A DNA stretch of 64,000 nucleotides from Pseudomonas sp. DC1.2. GTDB lineage: Bacteria > Pseudomonadota > Gammaproteobacteria > Pseudomonadales > Pseudomonadaceae. The translations under genes and the position numbers were made by a program. Position 1 is the first letter of the stretch; each line of letters opens with the position of its first letter. Where the stretch lies: assembly GCF_034351645.1 (NCBI RefSeq), contig NZ_CP133782.1:2609001-2673000 (forward strand). Direction: 5' to 3'. The notes under the pieces are model-generated. The model searched no databases. It was not told the DNA's origin and was given only the letters and a program-made list of their open reading frames with translations. Positions 9,371-18,294 of the stretch are shown here, piece by piece.

Positions 9371-9441
9371 ACCGCCGTATACGGAACCGTATGTACGGTG
9401 GTGTGAGAGGACGGCGGCTGTGAAGCCGCCTCCTACTCGAA
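9371..9441 (+). ncRNA. Group II intron domains V and VI
   Basis: Domain V is the hairpin 9371-9402: a nine-pair lower stem with two G-U pairs, a two-base bulge (TG), and an upper stem capped by GAAC. Domain VI follows: GAGAGG pairs with CCTACTC, leaving A9435 bulged as the probable branch point, and the inner GGCGGC/GCCGCC stem is perfect. This is the catalytic core of the ribozyme. Confidence 0.8.
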
Positions 9442-9468
9442 TTGTGGGCGGTGGGCTTGCGATAAGTG

Positions 9469-9990
9469 TTACATCGGGGACGGCTGAATGATCTCTACCC
9501 AATACGCATCCGGGTCCTTGATGAATGCCAGGCTCTTCATACGACCATCGTTAAGGCGTTTCTGGAAATCGCAGCCGAGGGCTTCGAAACGCTCGCATGC
9601 GGCGCGGATGTCCGGCACCGAGATGCAGATGTGGCCAAAGCCACGCGGGTCGGTGTTGCCGTTGTGATATGCGAAATCCGCGTCGTTCTCTGTTCCGTGG
9701 TTGTGGGTCAGTTCGAGAATGCCGGGGATTGATTTCATCCATTCGGTGCGTGCCGCAGCATCAGCCGGAATCTGGCTTTTATCGACCAGTGCCAGAAAGT
9801 ACAGACTGAACTCGGCTTCAGCAAAATCGCGTTTTTCTACCAGGGAGAAGCCCAGGATACGGGTGTAGAAATCCAGGGATTTGGTGATGTCCTTGACCCG
9901 CAACATGGTGTGGTTGAAGACGAATTCCTGGGTGGCTGTGTCGGGTTGGGCGGTGACGCCGGGGAAAGTGTTCAATTCGTGCAGGCTCAT
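9469..9990 (-). CDS. gloA: Lactoylglutathione lyase (glyoxalase I)
   Basis: Isomerises the methylglyoxal-glutathione hemithioacetal to S-lactoylglutathione. The 173-residue form starts at 9990, where GGAGG lies just before the ATG; the longer frame upstream has no such site. Two beta-alpha-beta-beta-beta modules carry the metal ligands: His in NHTMLRVKD, Glu in GILELTHNHGTE, His in GFGHICISV and Glu in YWVEIIQ. It depends on glutathione and so fits functionally with gor nearby. It faces the group II intron tail to tail. Confidence 0.93.
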   Translation of the reverse strand: MSLHELNTFPGVTAQPDTATQEFVFNHTMLRVKDITKSLDFYTRILGFSLVEKRDFAEAEFSLYFLALVDKSQIPADAAARTEWMKSIPGILELTHNHGTENDADFAYHNGNTDPRGFGHICISVPDIRAACERFEALGCDFQKRLNDGRMKSLAFIKDPDAYWVEIIQPSPM

Positions 9991-10130
9991 GGGCCCTCCG
10001 GAAAAATAGGCTGGCGAATAGGTTGCAATGATACGCAAGGGCCTCGGCGTCGCCAAACCTAAACCACGGGCTTGCCTGGCGGCCGGACGAGGCTCAAACT
10101 TTGTGGTTCAGCTCCTCATTGGCCCTCGTA

Positions 10131-10655
10131 ATGATCCGACCGTATAAATCGCTGTTTGTCTTCATGAGTTTGCTTGCGCTGACGGCTTTTGCCAAAGCGG
10201 ATACGCCCAGCATCATTTGGCCGAGTGGTTGGGAGGTCGAGATCGTGCCGCCAAATGACGCCACGCCTCAGGTTTCCCGGCAGCGTGCGGTGAAAAACGA
10301 CGGCGATGGCAACCAAGTGCTTGTGATGGAACTCACCGTGACGTCCGTGGACAGCGACCATCGAGTCAATTTGCAAGGAGTCTTGCTGGAAATGCGCAAG
10401 TCAGTGCAGAAAGACTTTTTCCAAGGCGGCTATCAAAGTGTCTGTAACAAGATTCACCCGGCCACTTTGAGCCAACTGCAAGCGATGGAAACCACTTGCA
10501 CTGTCACCGAGAACGGCAGGCATGTGCTGTCTCAAACATTGGTCGCGGCAGTGGGGGCTGATAAAGCCTATGTTCTTTCCTACGCGGGGCAGGCAGCGGT
10601 TTATAAGGCAAGTCAGGACGAAATAATCGCCGCACGCAACAGCTTGAAACTTTAA
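10131..10655 (+). CDS. Exported hypothetical protein (DUF4946-like)
   Basis: A 174-residue protein when started at the ATG at 10131; a TTG 30 bases upstream is less likely. It begins with a signal peptide (MIRPYKSLFVFMSLLALTAF, then AKA at the cleavage site). The mature part starts IIWPSGWEVE and has two cysteines (VCNKI and TTCTV) that could form a periplasmic disulfide. The W-P-x-GWEVE opening resembles the Pseudomonas family annotated DUF4946, but I cannot confirm this. Function unknown. It is divergent from gloA and appears monocistronic. Confidence 0.75.
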   Translation: MIRPYKSLFVFMSLLALTAFAKADTPSIIWPSGWEVEIVPPNDATPQVSRQRAVKNDGDGNQVLVMELTVTSVDSDHRVNLQGVLLEMRKSVQKDFFQGGYQSVCNKIHPATLSQLQAMETTCTVTENGRHVLSQTLVAAVGADKAYVLSYAGQAAVYKASQDEIIAARNSLKL

Positions 10656-10876
10656 CCACGGAATTGGATGAGGGTTCGGGTCTGCGAGGATGTGGATTTT
10701 AGATGCCCGAAAGGATTAAACACAAAGTTGCTGCCAACTAGTGGATCGTCTGAAGCGAGCGGCGTTGTGTTGGGAGTGTCACTGCTGTTTCCATTTCAGG
10801 GTGTGATATGAGTGCATTACAGCGTATTTCAAATTTTATCGACGAATATCGTTACATTTATTAGATGCCAGCCATG

Positions 10877-10907
10877 AAAAAGCCCTGTATTGACAGGGCT
10901 TTTTTTG
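10877..10907. terminator. Bidirectional terminator between two convergent genes
   Basis: AAAAAGCCCTGT-ATTG-ACAGGGCTTTTTTT serves both strands: five T on the minus strand for the MvaT-type gene, seven T on the plus strand. The 220 bases between the exported protein and this hairpin hold only an 18-codon ORF (10808-10864) with no clear ribosome binding site. Confidence 0.85.
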
Positions 10908-10918
10908 ATTGCGGAGGG

Positions 10919-11284
10919 TTAGCCACGCAACCAGGAATCCACGGTGGTGGCACCGTATTGTTCTTTCCAAGCCTTCAGGCCGCGGTGATTACCACCCTTG
11001 GTTTCAATCAACTCGCCGGTGTGTGGGTTGTGGTAGACCTTGACTACGCGAGCACGACGGGTTTTGGGCACCGCTGCTTGTTGCAGAGAGGATTTTGCCG
11101 GGTTCGGATCGAGGATTGAGACGACGTCACGCAGGCTTTTGCCATAGCTTTTCATCAGCCCCTGAAGCTTTTCTTCGAATTCGATTTCTTTTTTGAGCCC
11201 GGCATCGTTCTTCAGGGACTCCAGCTGCTTTAGCTGTTCTTGAAGGGCCTTTTCAGCGGCGCGAAATTCAGCGAGTCTGGACAA
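10919..11284 (-). CDS. MvaT-family H-NS-like silencer, TTG start
   Basis: Xenogeneic silencer that binds AT-rich DNA and oligomerises; the Pseudomonas counterpart of H-NS (MvaT/MvaU/TurB group). The 121-residue form starts at a TTG (11284): GGAG lies eight bases before it and the protein then begins MSRLAEFRAAEKALQEQLKQL, the family N-terminus. The ATG upstream at 11326 adds 14 unrelated residues and has no ribosome binding site. The N-terminal half is a coiled coil; the C-terminal half has the DNA-binding VYHNPHTGELIETKGGNHRGLKAWK. AT-rich accessory genes such as those at 29.4-35.9 kb are its expected targets. Which paralogue this is cannot be settled here. Confidence 0.92.
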   Translation of the reverse strand: MSRLAEFRAAEKALQEQLKQLESLKNDAGLKKEIEFEEKLQGLMKSYGKSLRDVVSILDPNPAKSSLQQAAVPKTRRARVVKVYHNPHTGELIETKGGNHRGLKAWKEQYGATTVDSWLRG

Positions 11285-11517
11285 TATCTTTACTCCAATA
11301 GTGTGTTTGGCTGATACCAACCGCAAACAAAGCTATAAGCCAAGAGCCTTGAAGCGACTCGGTGATAGTGACTCACCTGCCAATCTTGCGCAGGCAACAA
11401 AAAGTGTAGTAGTTAATTGCTCAAGAGTAAATCCTGTCTTTTTCCCGATGTAACAACAGCAGTCTTTTGATTCAATTTGGTGCGTTTTATCGATATCAGC
11501 TAAATGAGTACGGCTGT

Positions 11518-13053
11518 TTAATGTTGGCTTAATGCATTAATGAAATCTGAGCCCGGCATCGGCCTGCCGAACAGGTAGCCTTGTAGGAAGTTAACCCCGT
11601 GTGCGGTCAGGTAGTCACTTTGCTCTTCGGTTTCCACACCTTCAGCAACAATTCCCAGATCAAGCTTGACCGAGAGTTCGATAATGCTATCGAGGATGTG
11701 CCGTGACAGGGCGTCAACACCGATCATCGCTACAAAACTCTGATCGATTTTCAGAAAGTCGACATTGAATTGACGCAGGTAACCCAGACTTGAATGACCG
11801 GTGCCGAAGTCGTCAATCGCAATTTTCACCCCCAGTGCGTGAAGCTGCTCAAACAATTGGAACGTGATCGGCGTTGGCTCGATGAGTTCACGCTCAGTGA
11901 GTTCCAGCACCAGGCTGACACTGCCAGGTGCAAAACTGCTGAGAAATGCGCGGCAATCCGCCACCAGTTCCAGGTCCTTGCAGTGTCTGGCGGTGATGTT
12001 GATGCCGAGGTGAAACGGTCCCTCGAATGCCGGTAAAAGCGGTGCCAGCAGTGCTGCAGTTTGCTGCATCAATGAGCGAGTCATTGGCACAATCAGCCCG
12101 GAGTGTTCGGCAAACGGGATGAACAAATCAGGACGCACCAGGCCTTCCTCCGGGTGATTCCAGCGCATCAATACTTCGGCGCCGCTCCATTGTTTTGTGT
12201 CGCCACTCACCACCGGCTGAAAGTAGGGAATGAATTCCCCCGCCTTCAAGGCACGTTGCATTTCATGGCTCGGTGATGTTGAACGTTTTTGCAGCAGGTG
12301 CCCGATCGAACCGGATACCACACCAAAGAACACCAGCAAACTGAAGAGCGGCGGGTATTCGCGGCGCATGTAGCGCCAGGTTTCCCTCTCGGGAAAGCCG
12401 GCTGCGACAGTAAAGGCGTAGTGCGAAGACGTCTGTAGGCTTTGCGCCACCGACAGGACGGGTAGAGGTGTGTTGTGAACCTTTCCGTCGGCGGCTAACC
12501 AATCATCCCCCACTTGCAACAACAACGAGGTCTGGCGGCCTATCAACCGCAGGGCATTGCTCAAGTGATAGCCGTCCAGCGTGGTGAGCACTCCGCGGTT
12601 TTCGTCGCTGAGCCGGTAAACCAGCAACGCGGTATTGGGCGTGACGGGGTTGCCGTTCATCAGCCACAACTGGCCATGGGTATACTCGCCAGGGTTGACG
12701 GGCTCCTGATACTCACCAAACAGCGAGCTGCAATAAAGGTTGTTGTCGAGTACAAGATTGGTCGAACGCACGAATGGCCGGCGTGTGACTTGTTCGCGCA
12801 AGGCCAGTTTGGCGTCATTGCAACGGCTGCCGGCGAGTGGCAATAGCTCTCTGGCTGCTTGAGCGGTGTTGTCGAGCATCAGGTCGAATTGGCGAACGGC
12901 TTCTTCAGCGGTTTGCAGGGTGCTGTACTGGAGCGCGCGTCCGGCTTGCATGTAAAGGATGGCGAGGCCCAATAGCATCGGTAGCAAACCGCTGAGGAGC
13001 GTCACTGTGAGCCGAGTGCTGCGCGTTTGGCGGAGTTTGACGTTCAGTGGCAT
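11518..13053 (-). CDS. CSS-motif/EAL c-di-GMP phosphodiesterase, membrane-bound
   Basis: About 511 residues. An N-terminal transmembrane helix (LTVTLLSGLLPMLLGLAILY) is followed by a periplasmic CSS-motif domain (YCSSLFGE) which in related enzymes senses redox state through its cysteine, then a second helix (PPLFSLLVFFGVVSGSIGHLL) and a cytoplasmic EAL domain. The EAL signature reads EVL, but the metal and catalytic residues look complete: LELTE, IDDFGTG, FLKIDQ, AEGVE and LQGYLFGRPM. I prefer the ATG at 13053; a TTG 18 bases upstream is preceded by an anti-Shine-Dalgarno-like sequence. It probably hydrolyses c-di-GMP. Confidence 0.88.
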   Translation of the reverse strand: MPLNVKLRQTRSTRLTVTLLSGLLPMLLGLAILYMQAGRALQYSTLQTAEEAVRQFDLMLDNTAQAARELLPLAGSRCNDAKLALREQVTRRPFVRSTNLVLDNNLYCSSLFGEYQEPVNPGEYTHGQLWLMNGNPVTPNTALLVYRLSDENRGVLTTLDGYHLSNALRLIGRQTSLLLQVGDDWLAADGKVHNTPLPVLSVAQSLQTSSHYAFTVAAGFPERETWRYMRREYPPLFSLLVFFGVVSGSIGHLLQKRSTSPSHEMQRALKAGEFIPYFQPVVSGDTKQWSGAEVLMRWNHPEEGLVRPDLFIPFAEHSGLIVPMTRSLMQQTAALLAPLLPAFEGPFHLGINITARHCKDLELVADCRAFLSSFAPGSVSLVLELTERELIEPTPITFQLFEQLHALGVKIAIDDFGTGHSSLGYLRQFNVDFLKIDQSFVAMIGVDALSRHILDSIIELSVKLDLGIVAEGVETEEQSDYLTAHGVNFLQGYLFGRPMPGSDFINALSQH

Positions 13054-13552
13054 TCGCGGAACCTGTGACAAAGGAGTAGGGCGCTCGGACGTTGGCAGGT
13101 CGGCGTCAAGCTTCCCTATAAGCGTTCAGTCAGTGGCCATAATAGTTTGCCTTTGGCGCTGGCGCCTGCCTGATAGGGGCGCACGTTGAGGCTGTTGAGT
13201 GACGCCGTGTTTCGCGACCGGCAGTGCTGGGAGGCACATTTGGACGTAGCAACGCCTACGTAACAAACCGCTTGCACAGGTCACGAAAAAGGGGATTTTA
13301 TACAGAGGGCGGACAAACCGTTTTACGCTGTGTAGAATCCGGTTACGCATACAATAATAATCGTTTTCTGCCCGCAGAAGACTCGCCCGCCAAAGCCTTG
13401 GGTCGATCATGCAGATATTTGGGTTTCAACTGATCTACGGTGACTTCCTCGCCCGCAGCGTGCGGGGCATCTCCTGCGCGCCACCCGCCGCCCTCAGCAT
13501 TGCTAGCAACTAACGATTGGTTAATTGACAAGAAAATGATGAGGCGCCGACC
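13054..13552. other. Intergenic region between the EAL gene and hpd
   Basis: About 500 bases with no supported gene; the short frames here lack ribosome binding sites and sensible composition. It must hold two divergent promoters. The one clear structure is a small dyad CGTAG-CAACGC-CTACG at 13244-13260. I cannot point to a defined operator. Confidence 0.5.
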
Positions 13553-14629
13553 ATGGCAGATTTATACGAAAACCCGATGGACCTGATGGGCTTTGAATTC
13601 ATTGAGTTCGCATCGCCCACGCCCAACACCCTGGAGCCGATCTTCGAGATCATGGGCTTCAGCAAGGTGGCAACCCACCGCTCCAAAGACGTACACCTGT
13701 ATCGCCAAGGTCAGATCAACCTGATTCTCAACAACGAACCCCATAGTGTGGCCTCGTACTTTGCAGCCGAACATGGTCCTTCGGTGTGCGGCATGGCGTT
13801 CCGGGTCAAGAACGCTCAGCAAGCGTTTTCCCGCGCTCTTGAACTTGGCGCGCAGCCGATTCATATCGAAACCGGCCCGATGGAGCTGAACCTGCCGGCG
13901 ATCAAAGGTATCGGTGGTGCGCCGTTGTACCTGATCGACCGTTTCGGTGAAGGCAGCTCGATCTATGACATCGACTTCGTGTTCATCGAGGGTGTGGACC
14001 GCAACCCAGAAGGGGCGGGCCTTAAGATCATCGATCACCTGACCCATAACGTGTATCGCGGGCGCATGGCTTACTGGGCCAGCTTTTACGAGAAGCTGTT
14101 TAACTTCCGTGAAATCCGTTATTTCGACATCAAAGGCGAATACACCGGCCTGACATCAAAGGCCATGACTGCGCCCGATGGCATGATTCGCATCCCGTTG
14201 AACGAAGAGTCGTCCAAGGGGGCCGGGCAGATCGAAGAGTTCCTGATGAAATTCAATGGCGAAGGCATTCAGCACGTGGCCTTCCTCAGCGATAACCTGA
14301 TTGACACCTGGGACCGCCTGAAGAAAATCGGCATGCGCTTTATGACGGCCCCGCCGCAAACGTATTACGAAATGCTGGAAGGCCGTCTGCCGAACCACGG
14401 CGAGCCAGTCGATCAACTGCAATCGCGCGGCATTCTGCTGGACGGCTCGTCCGAGTCGGGTGACCGGCGTCTGTTGCTGCAGATCTTTTCGGAAACCCTG
14501 ATGGGCCCAGTGTTCTTCGAATTTATCCAGCGTAAAGGCGACGACGGTTTCGGTGAGGGTAACTTCAAGGCGCTGTTCGAATCCATCGAGCGCGATCAGG
14601 TGCGTCGAGGTGTGCTTGCAACTGAGTAA
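13553..14629 (+). CDS. hpd: 4-hydroxyphenylpyruvate dioxygenase
   Basis: Non-heme Fe(II) enzyme converting 4-hydroxyphenylpyruvate to homogentisate in tyrosine catabolism, also the precursor step for pyomelanin. 358 residues, as in Pseudomonas HPPD. The iron triad is present: H162 (IDHLTHNV), H241 (GIQHVAF) and E323 (FFEFIQRKG). The C-terminal [11 protein letters not shown] segment is conserved. It stands alone: no homogentisate dioxygenase is near. A strong hairpin terminator follows. Confidence 0.96.
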   Translation: MADLYENPMDLMGFEFIEFASPTPNTLEPIFEIMGFSKVATHRSKDVHLYRQGQINLILNNEPHSVASYFAAEHGPSVCGMAFRVKNAQQAFSRALELGAQPIHIETGPMELNLPAIKGIGGAPLYLIDRFGEGSSIYDIDFVFIEGVDRNPEGAGLKIIDHLTHNVYRGRMAYWASFYEKLFNFREIRYFDIKGEYTGLTSKAMTAPDGMIRIPLNEESSKGAGQIEEFLMKFNGEGIQHVAFLSDNLIDTWDRLKKIGMRFMTAPPQTYYEMLEGRLPNHGEPVDQLQSRGILLDGSSESGDRRLLLQIFSETLMGPVFFEFIQRKGDDGFGEGNFKALFESIERDQVRRGVLATE

Positions 14630-14643
14630 ACCGCTTCAGCTCT

Positions 14644-14686
14644 AAAAAACGGTGGTAGTGAGTGTGCTCGCTACACCGTTTTTTTT
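14644..14686. terminator. Bidirectional terminator between hpd and the RarD-type gene
   Basis: AAAAAACGGTGGTAGTGAG pairs with CTCGCTACACCGTTTTTTTT (a short mismatch in the stem) around a TGTG loop. There are T-runs on both strands, so it can end both convergent transcripts. Confidence 0.85.
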
Positions 14687-14694
14687 GTGCGGAC

Positions 14695-15576
14695 TCAGGG
14701 GCGGCGATGGCGCAATAGATGTTTATACCCTTCAAACACCAACACCACGATCGCCAGCCAGATCGGAATGTAGGTCAGCCATTCACCGGCCTTGATACTT
14801 TCTCCCAGCAGTAACGCGACGCCCAGCAGTAATACCGGTTCGACATAGCTCAGCAAGCCGAACAGGCTGAACGGCAGCAGTCGGCTGGCAATGATGTAGA
14901 CCACCAACGCTGAGGCGCTGATCACCCCGAGCAATGGAATCAGAAGTGATAACCAAGGGTGTTGATTGAACACAGCAACGCCCTGTTCACCGCCCTGTAC
15001 GAACCAGAAAGCCACCGGCAGCATCAGGGTCATGTCAATCCACAAACCACCCAGATGGTCGGTCTTGATGCGTCGGCGCACCACGAAATAAGTCGGATAG
15101 CCGATGGCGACCAGCAAGGTGGCCCAGGAAAAACTGCCGACTTGATACAACTCGTTCAGCACGCCGAGGCTGGCCAGGCACACGGCGACCTTTTGCAGAT
15201 AAGACAGGCGTTCGCCGTAGGCGATTCGTCCGGTTAATACCATCGTCAGCGGCAACAGGAAATACCCCAGCGACACGTCCAGGCTATGACCGTTGAGCGG
15301 TGCCCACATAAACAGCCAGAGCTGCACGCCGAGCAGCGCCGAAGAGACGATCAGACCCATCAGCAGCTTTGGCAGAGCACCGATACGCCGCAGGGTATCG
15401 GCCACTCGTCTCCATTCGCCGGACACTCCCATAAACACCGTCATGCAGGGCACGGTCAGCAGCATCCTCCAGCCGAAAATTTCCACGCCACTCAAGGGCG
15501 CGAGCAACGACGTGTAGTAATACATGACAGCAAACAGCACCGAGGCCGTGACTGATAGAGCAATACCTTTAGACAA
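14695..15576 (-). CDS. rarD: RarD/EamA-family permease, TTG start
   Basis: Inner-membrane transporter of the drug/metabolite superfamily, 293 residues with about ten hydrophobic helices. The opening MSKGIALSVTASVLFAVMYY and length are those of the RarD subgroup (named for the chloramphenicol-sensitive protein); substrate unknown. The start codon is TTG, supported by GAGGA a few bases before it and by the family N-terminus beginning exactly there; no ATG fits. It ends at a terminator shared with hpd. Confidence 0.82.
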   Translation of the reverse strand: MSKGIALSVTASVLFAVMYYYTSLLAPLSGVEIFGWRMLLTVPCMTVFMGVSGEWRRVADTLRRIGALPKLLMGLIVSSALLGVQLWLFMWAPLNGHSLDVSLGYFLLPLTMVLTGRIAYGERLSYLQKVAVCLASLGVLNELYQVGSFSWATLLVAIGYPTYFVVRRRIKTDHLGGLWIDMTLMLPVAFWFVQGGEQGVAVFNQHPWLSLLIPLLGVISASALVVYIIASRLLPFSLFGLLSYVEPVLLLGVALLLGESIKAGEWLTYIPIWLAIVVLVFEGYKHLLRHRRP

Positions 15577-15685
15577 ACTGTCCTCGCGGGGTTGAACGTG
15601 AAACGGGGGCGCAGAGGATACGTGGTTTTTGAGCCGAATATTGACCGAGTGATCAACACCGGCTCACTGATGGGTCTTTAGGAAC

Positions 15686-16699
15686 TCAAGCGGCGCGCGG
15701 TTTACGTCCTGAGACAAAATGGCTGACGTCGTTGAACCCAGGTGTAGAGGAATGCCCTGGCGTTACCAGCGAATCGATGAACGCCTCGTCCTGCGCCGTG
15801 ATCTTCACCGCTTGAGCCAGGGTGTAGGCGTCCCATTGTTCTTCGGTACGCGGTCCGACGATGGCTGAGGTGACGGCGCTGTTGTTCAACACCCAAGCAA
15901 TGGCGAACTCGACGATGCCCACCCCACGACCTTGGGTGTACTGCTGAATTTGCTGGGCAATACGCAGTGATTCGACTCGCCATTCAGTTTCCAGGATGCG
16001 TTTATCCTGGCGACCGGCGCGGCTGTTCGCGTCCGGTGTCACGTCAGGTGTGTACTTGCCGCTGAGTACGCCACGGGCCAGAGGACTGTAAGGCACCACG
16101 CCAAGGCCGTAGGCGTGGGCGGCGGTGATCTGCTCGGTTTCTGCCTGGCGGTTGACGATGTTGTACAGCGGCTGACTGATCACCGGCCGATCAACACCAA
16201 GCTTGTCGGCAACGCGAATGACTTCAGCAATGCGCCAGCCCCGGTAGTTGGACAGGCCCCAGTAGCGGATTTTGCCTTGGCGAATCAGGTCGCCGATGGC
16301 CGAAATAGTTACCTCAAGCGGCGTGTTGTGGTCTTCGCGGTGCAGGTAGTAAATGTCGACGTAATCGGTGCCCAGGCGCGTGAGGCTGGCGTCGATGCTG
16401 TTGAAAATGTGCTTGCGGCTCAGGCCGCTGCGGTTTGGCACGCCGTCCACTGGGCCGAAACCGACTTTAGTGGCCAGCACCCATTCATGGCGGTTACCGG
16501 CAATCGCTTCGCCGACGATTTCTTCAGAACGGCCACCGGTGTAGACGTCCGCGGTGTCGATGAAATTGATGCCCTGGTCCCAGGCCTTGTCGATGATCCG
16601 CATGGAATCTTCGGCGCTGGTCTGTTCGCCAAACATCATAGTGCCCAACGTCAGGGTAGAAACGTGTAACCCCGAATGACCCAGTGTGCGGTAACTCAT
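15686..16699 (-). CDS. Aldo/keto reductase
   Basis: NADPH-dependent carbonyl reductase of the AKR fold, 337 residues. The tetrad is intact: D48 and Y53 (FIDTADVYTGG), K78 (LATKVGF) and H120 (YYLHRED). The GLSNYRGWR and C-terminal SAIVGPRTEEQW segments, which bind the cofactor phosphate, resemble the voltage-channel beta-subunit-like/YghZ-type AKRs. AAGGAT precedes the ATG. Substrate unknown. It may act with the adjacent sugar-acid genes but has its own promoter region. Confidence 0.88.
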   Translation of the reverse strand: MSYRTLGHSGLHVSTLTLGTMMFGEQTSAEDSMRIIDKAWDQGINFIDTADVYTGGRSEEIVGEAIAGNRHEWVLATKVGFGPVDGVPNRSGLSRKHIFNSIDASLTRLGTDYVDIYYLHREDHNTPLEVTISAIGDLIRQGKIRYWGLSNYRGWRIAEVIRVADKLGVDRPVISQPLYNIVNRQAETEQITAAHAYGLGVVPYSPLARGVLSGKYTPDVTPDANSRAGRQDKRILETEWRVESLRIAQQIQQYTQGRGVGIVEFAIAWVLNNSAVTSAIVGPRTEEQWDAYTLAQAVKITAQDEAFIDSLVTPGHSSTPGFNDVSHFVSGRKPRAA

Positions 16700-16780
16700 G
16701 ACGAAATCCTTTTGCCGATGGGAAGGGCGTCAATCAAATACCAGAACGCTGATCGGGAGCAATCGGAAAATAGACTCAGT

Positions 16781-16809
16781 TGATCGTTCCCACGCAGTGG
16801 GAACGATCA
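16781..16809. repeat. Perfect 13-bp-arm palindrome (REP-like)
   Basis: TGATCGTTCCCAC-GCA-GTGGGAACGATCA lies between the AKR start and the MFS stop codon, with no T-run. The GTTCCCACGC core recurs in a diverged copy at 26255-26273. This type of short palindrome is scattered in fluorescent pseudomonads; it may also limit read-through or protect the 3' end of the MFS mRNA. Confidence 0.75.
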
Positions 16810-16814
16810 TCAAG

Positions 16815-18125
16815 TCAGGCGCGCAGCGTGCGCGTCATGCGCAACGCCAGCAAGCTACCGCAGACAATCACCCCTGCCAGTACATACAACGCCGCGTCGG
16901 TCGAACCGCTGCTGTCTTTGACCCAGCCCACCAGATACGGGCTAAGGAAACCGGCCATTTGCCCCATCGAGTTGATCAACGCCAAACCACCCGCCGCTGC
17001 GCCCGCACTGAGCAGAGCGGTCGGGACCGGCCAAAACATCGGTAGCCCGGTGAGGGCGCCCATGGTGGCGATGGTCAGGCCGAGAATGGCGATGGCCGGG
17101 TGCGCAGCGAAGTTCACTGCGATGAGCAAACCGACGGCGCCCATCAGCATCGGCACCACCAAATGCCAGCGCCGTTCTTTGCGCAAATCCGCCGAACGTC
17201 CCACCAGCAACATGAACACTGCTGCCAGCAAGTACGGAATCGCACTCAGCCAGCCGATTACCAGGTTATCGCTGAACCCCAGGTTCTTGATGATCGACGG
17301 CAGCCAGAAGTTGATCGCGTAAACGCCGCTTTGAATACAGAAATAGATCAGGCCGAATGCCCAGATCGCGGGGTTCTTGAATACCGCCGCTAGCGAGTCT
17401 GTGGTGGTTTTCGGTTTGTTGACGAGGTCTTCGGCGTGGTCGGCTTCAAGCACGGAACGCTCGTGTGAGGTCAGCCACGTGGCGTTGGCAAAGCTGTCGC
17501 TAAGCAGGAAGTACGCCAACGCACCGAGGATCACCGTCGGTATGCCTTGCAGCAGGAACATCCATTGCCAGCCGGCCAAACCGGCCTGGCCTGCACCAAA
17601 GTGGTTGAGGATCCAGCCAGAGAACGGGCTGCCCAAGAGGCCCGAGACCGGAATCGCCGACATGAACAACGCCATGATGCGGCCCCGGCGGAAGGTCGGG
17701 AACCACTGCGAAAGATAGAGCACGACACCGGGGAAGAACCCGGCTTCGGCGGCGCCAGTGAACAGGCGCAGGGTATAGAACTCAGTCGGTGTGGTGACGA
17801 ACAGCAGGCAGGTTGACAGCGAGCCCCAGACGACCATCATCAGCGCGATCCAGCGTCGAGGACCGAACCGGGTCAACGCCAGATTGCTCGGTACGCCACA
17901 CAGCACGTAGCCAATGAAGAATATCCCGGCCCCGAGGCCATACACGGTTTCGCTGAATTTAAGTGCGTCGAGCATCTGCAGCTTGGCAAATCCAACGTTA
18001 ACCCGGTCGAGGTAGTTGAACAGGTAGCAGATGAAAATGAAGGGGATCAAACGCAGGGTGATGCGTTTGTAGACGGCGTTTTTATCGTCAGCGATGGCCT
18101 GGGTAGCTGCGGCGCTCTGTGACAT
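16815..18125 (-). CDS. MFS transporter, anion:cation symporter type
   Basis: A 436-residue permease with 12 predicted helices. It has the family signatures YLFNYLDRVNVGFAKLQM near residues 34-51, the loop 2-3 motif (ALTRFGPRRW) and FFPGVVLYLSQWFPTFRRGR. These place it with the ACS group that imports organic and sugar acids such as galactarate/glucarate, tartrate or phthalate. It is divergent from a CdaR-type regulator and glycerate kinase, which points to a sugar diacid or glycerate as substrate (inference). GAGAG precedes the ATG. Confidence 0.88.
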   Translation of the reverse strand: MSQSAAATQAIADDKNAVYKRITLRLIPFIFICYLFNYLDRVNVGFAKLQMLDALKFSETVYGLGAGIFFIGYVLCGVPSNLALTRFGPRRWIALMMVVWGSLSTCLLFVTTPTEFYTLRLFTGAAEAGFFPGVVLYLSQWFPTFRRGRIMALFMSAIPVSGLLGSPFSGWILNHFGAGQAGLAGWQWMFLLQGIPTVILGALAYFLLSDSFANATWLTSHERSVLEADHAEDLVNKPKTTTDSLAAVFKNPAIWAFGLIYFCIQSGVYAINFWLPSIIKNLGFSDNLVIGWLSAIPYLLAAVFMLLVGRSADLRKERRWHLVVPMLMGAVGLLIAVNFAAHPAIAILGLTIATMGALTGLPMFWPVPTALLSAGAAAGGLALINSMGQMAGFLSPYLVGWVKDSSGSTDAALYVLAGVIVCGSLLALRMTRTLRA

Positions 18126-18190
18126 GGGGCTCTCTCTTTATTATGATTTTTTGCGATGCAAGGGTAACGTTGATCGCCCTGTGAGTCTCG

Positions 18191-18207
18191 ACCACCCCTT
18201 GGGTGGT
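18191..18207. promoter_or_regulatory. Palindrome in the MFS/CdaR divergent promoter
   Basis: ACCACCC-CTT-GGGTGGT, perfect 7-base arms, 66 bases upstream of the MFS start and 88 before the regulator start. It is a plausible binding site for the CdaR-type regulator that controls both sides; not otherwise supported. Confidence 0.4.
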
Positions 18208-18294
18208 TGTCTTTGTGCCTGAGCACAGGGTTTTCGGCCAAGGCCTGTGCGGGTGAACAACCCGTCCCCTTACGCTTTTAAGGATAACCCCCCA

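Larger units (their letters stand above)
7523..9441 (+). mobile_element. Complete class C-type group II intron
   Basis: The element starts with the GUGCG 5' signature at 7523, carries a roughly 425-base structured leader, one reverse transcriptase ORF, and ends with domains V and VI. The 3' end is near 9441 (give or take two bases). It sits directly behind the ahpF terminator hairpin; preference for intrinsic terminators is the known targeting mode of class C introns. The length of about 1.9 kb and an ORF without an HNH endonuclease domain also fit class C. All parts look intact, so it may still be mobile. It separates ahpF from the 3' end of gloA without breaking a gene. Confidence 0.88.

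Noticed and set aside
10808..10864. 18-codon ORF (MSALQRISNFIDEYRYIY) before a terminator
   Set aside because: No clear ribosome binding site and no leader function apparent; it lies on the strand opposite to the next gene.
13224..13433. 69-codon frame between the EAL gene and hpd
   Set aside because: No ribosome binding site and no protein-like pattern; treated as promoter region.
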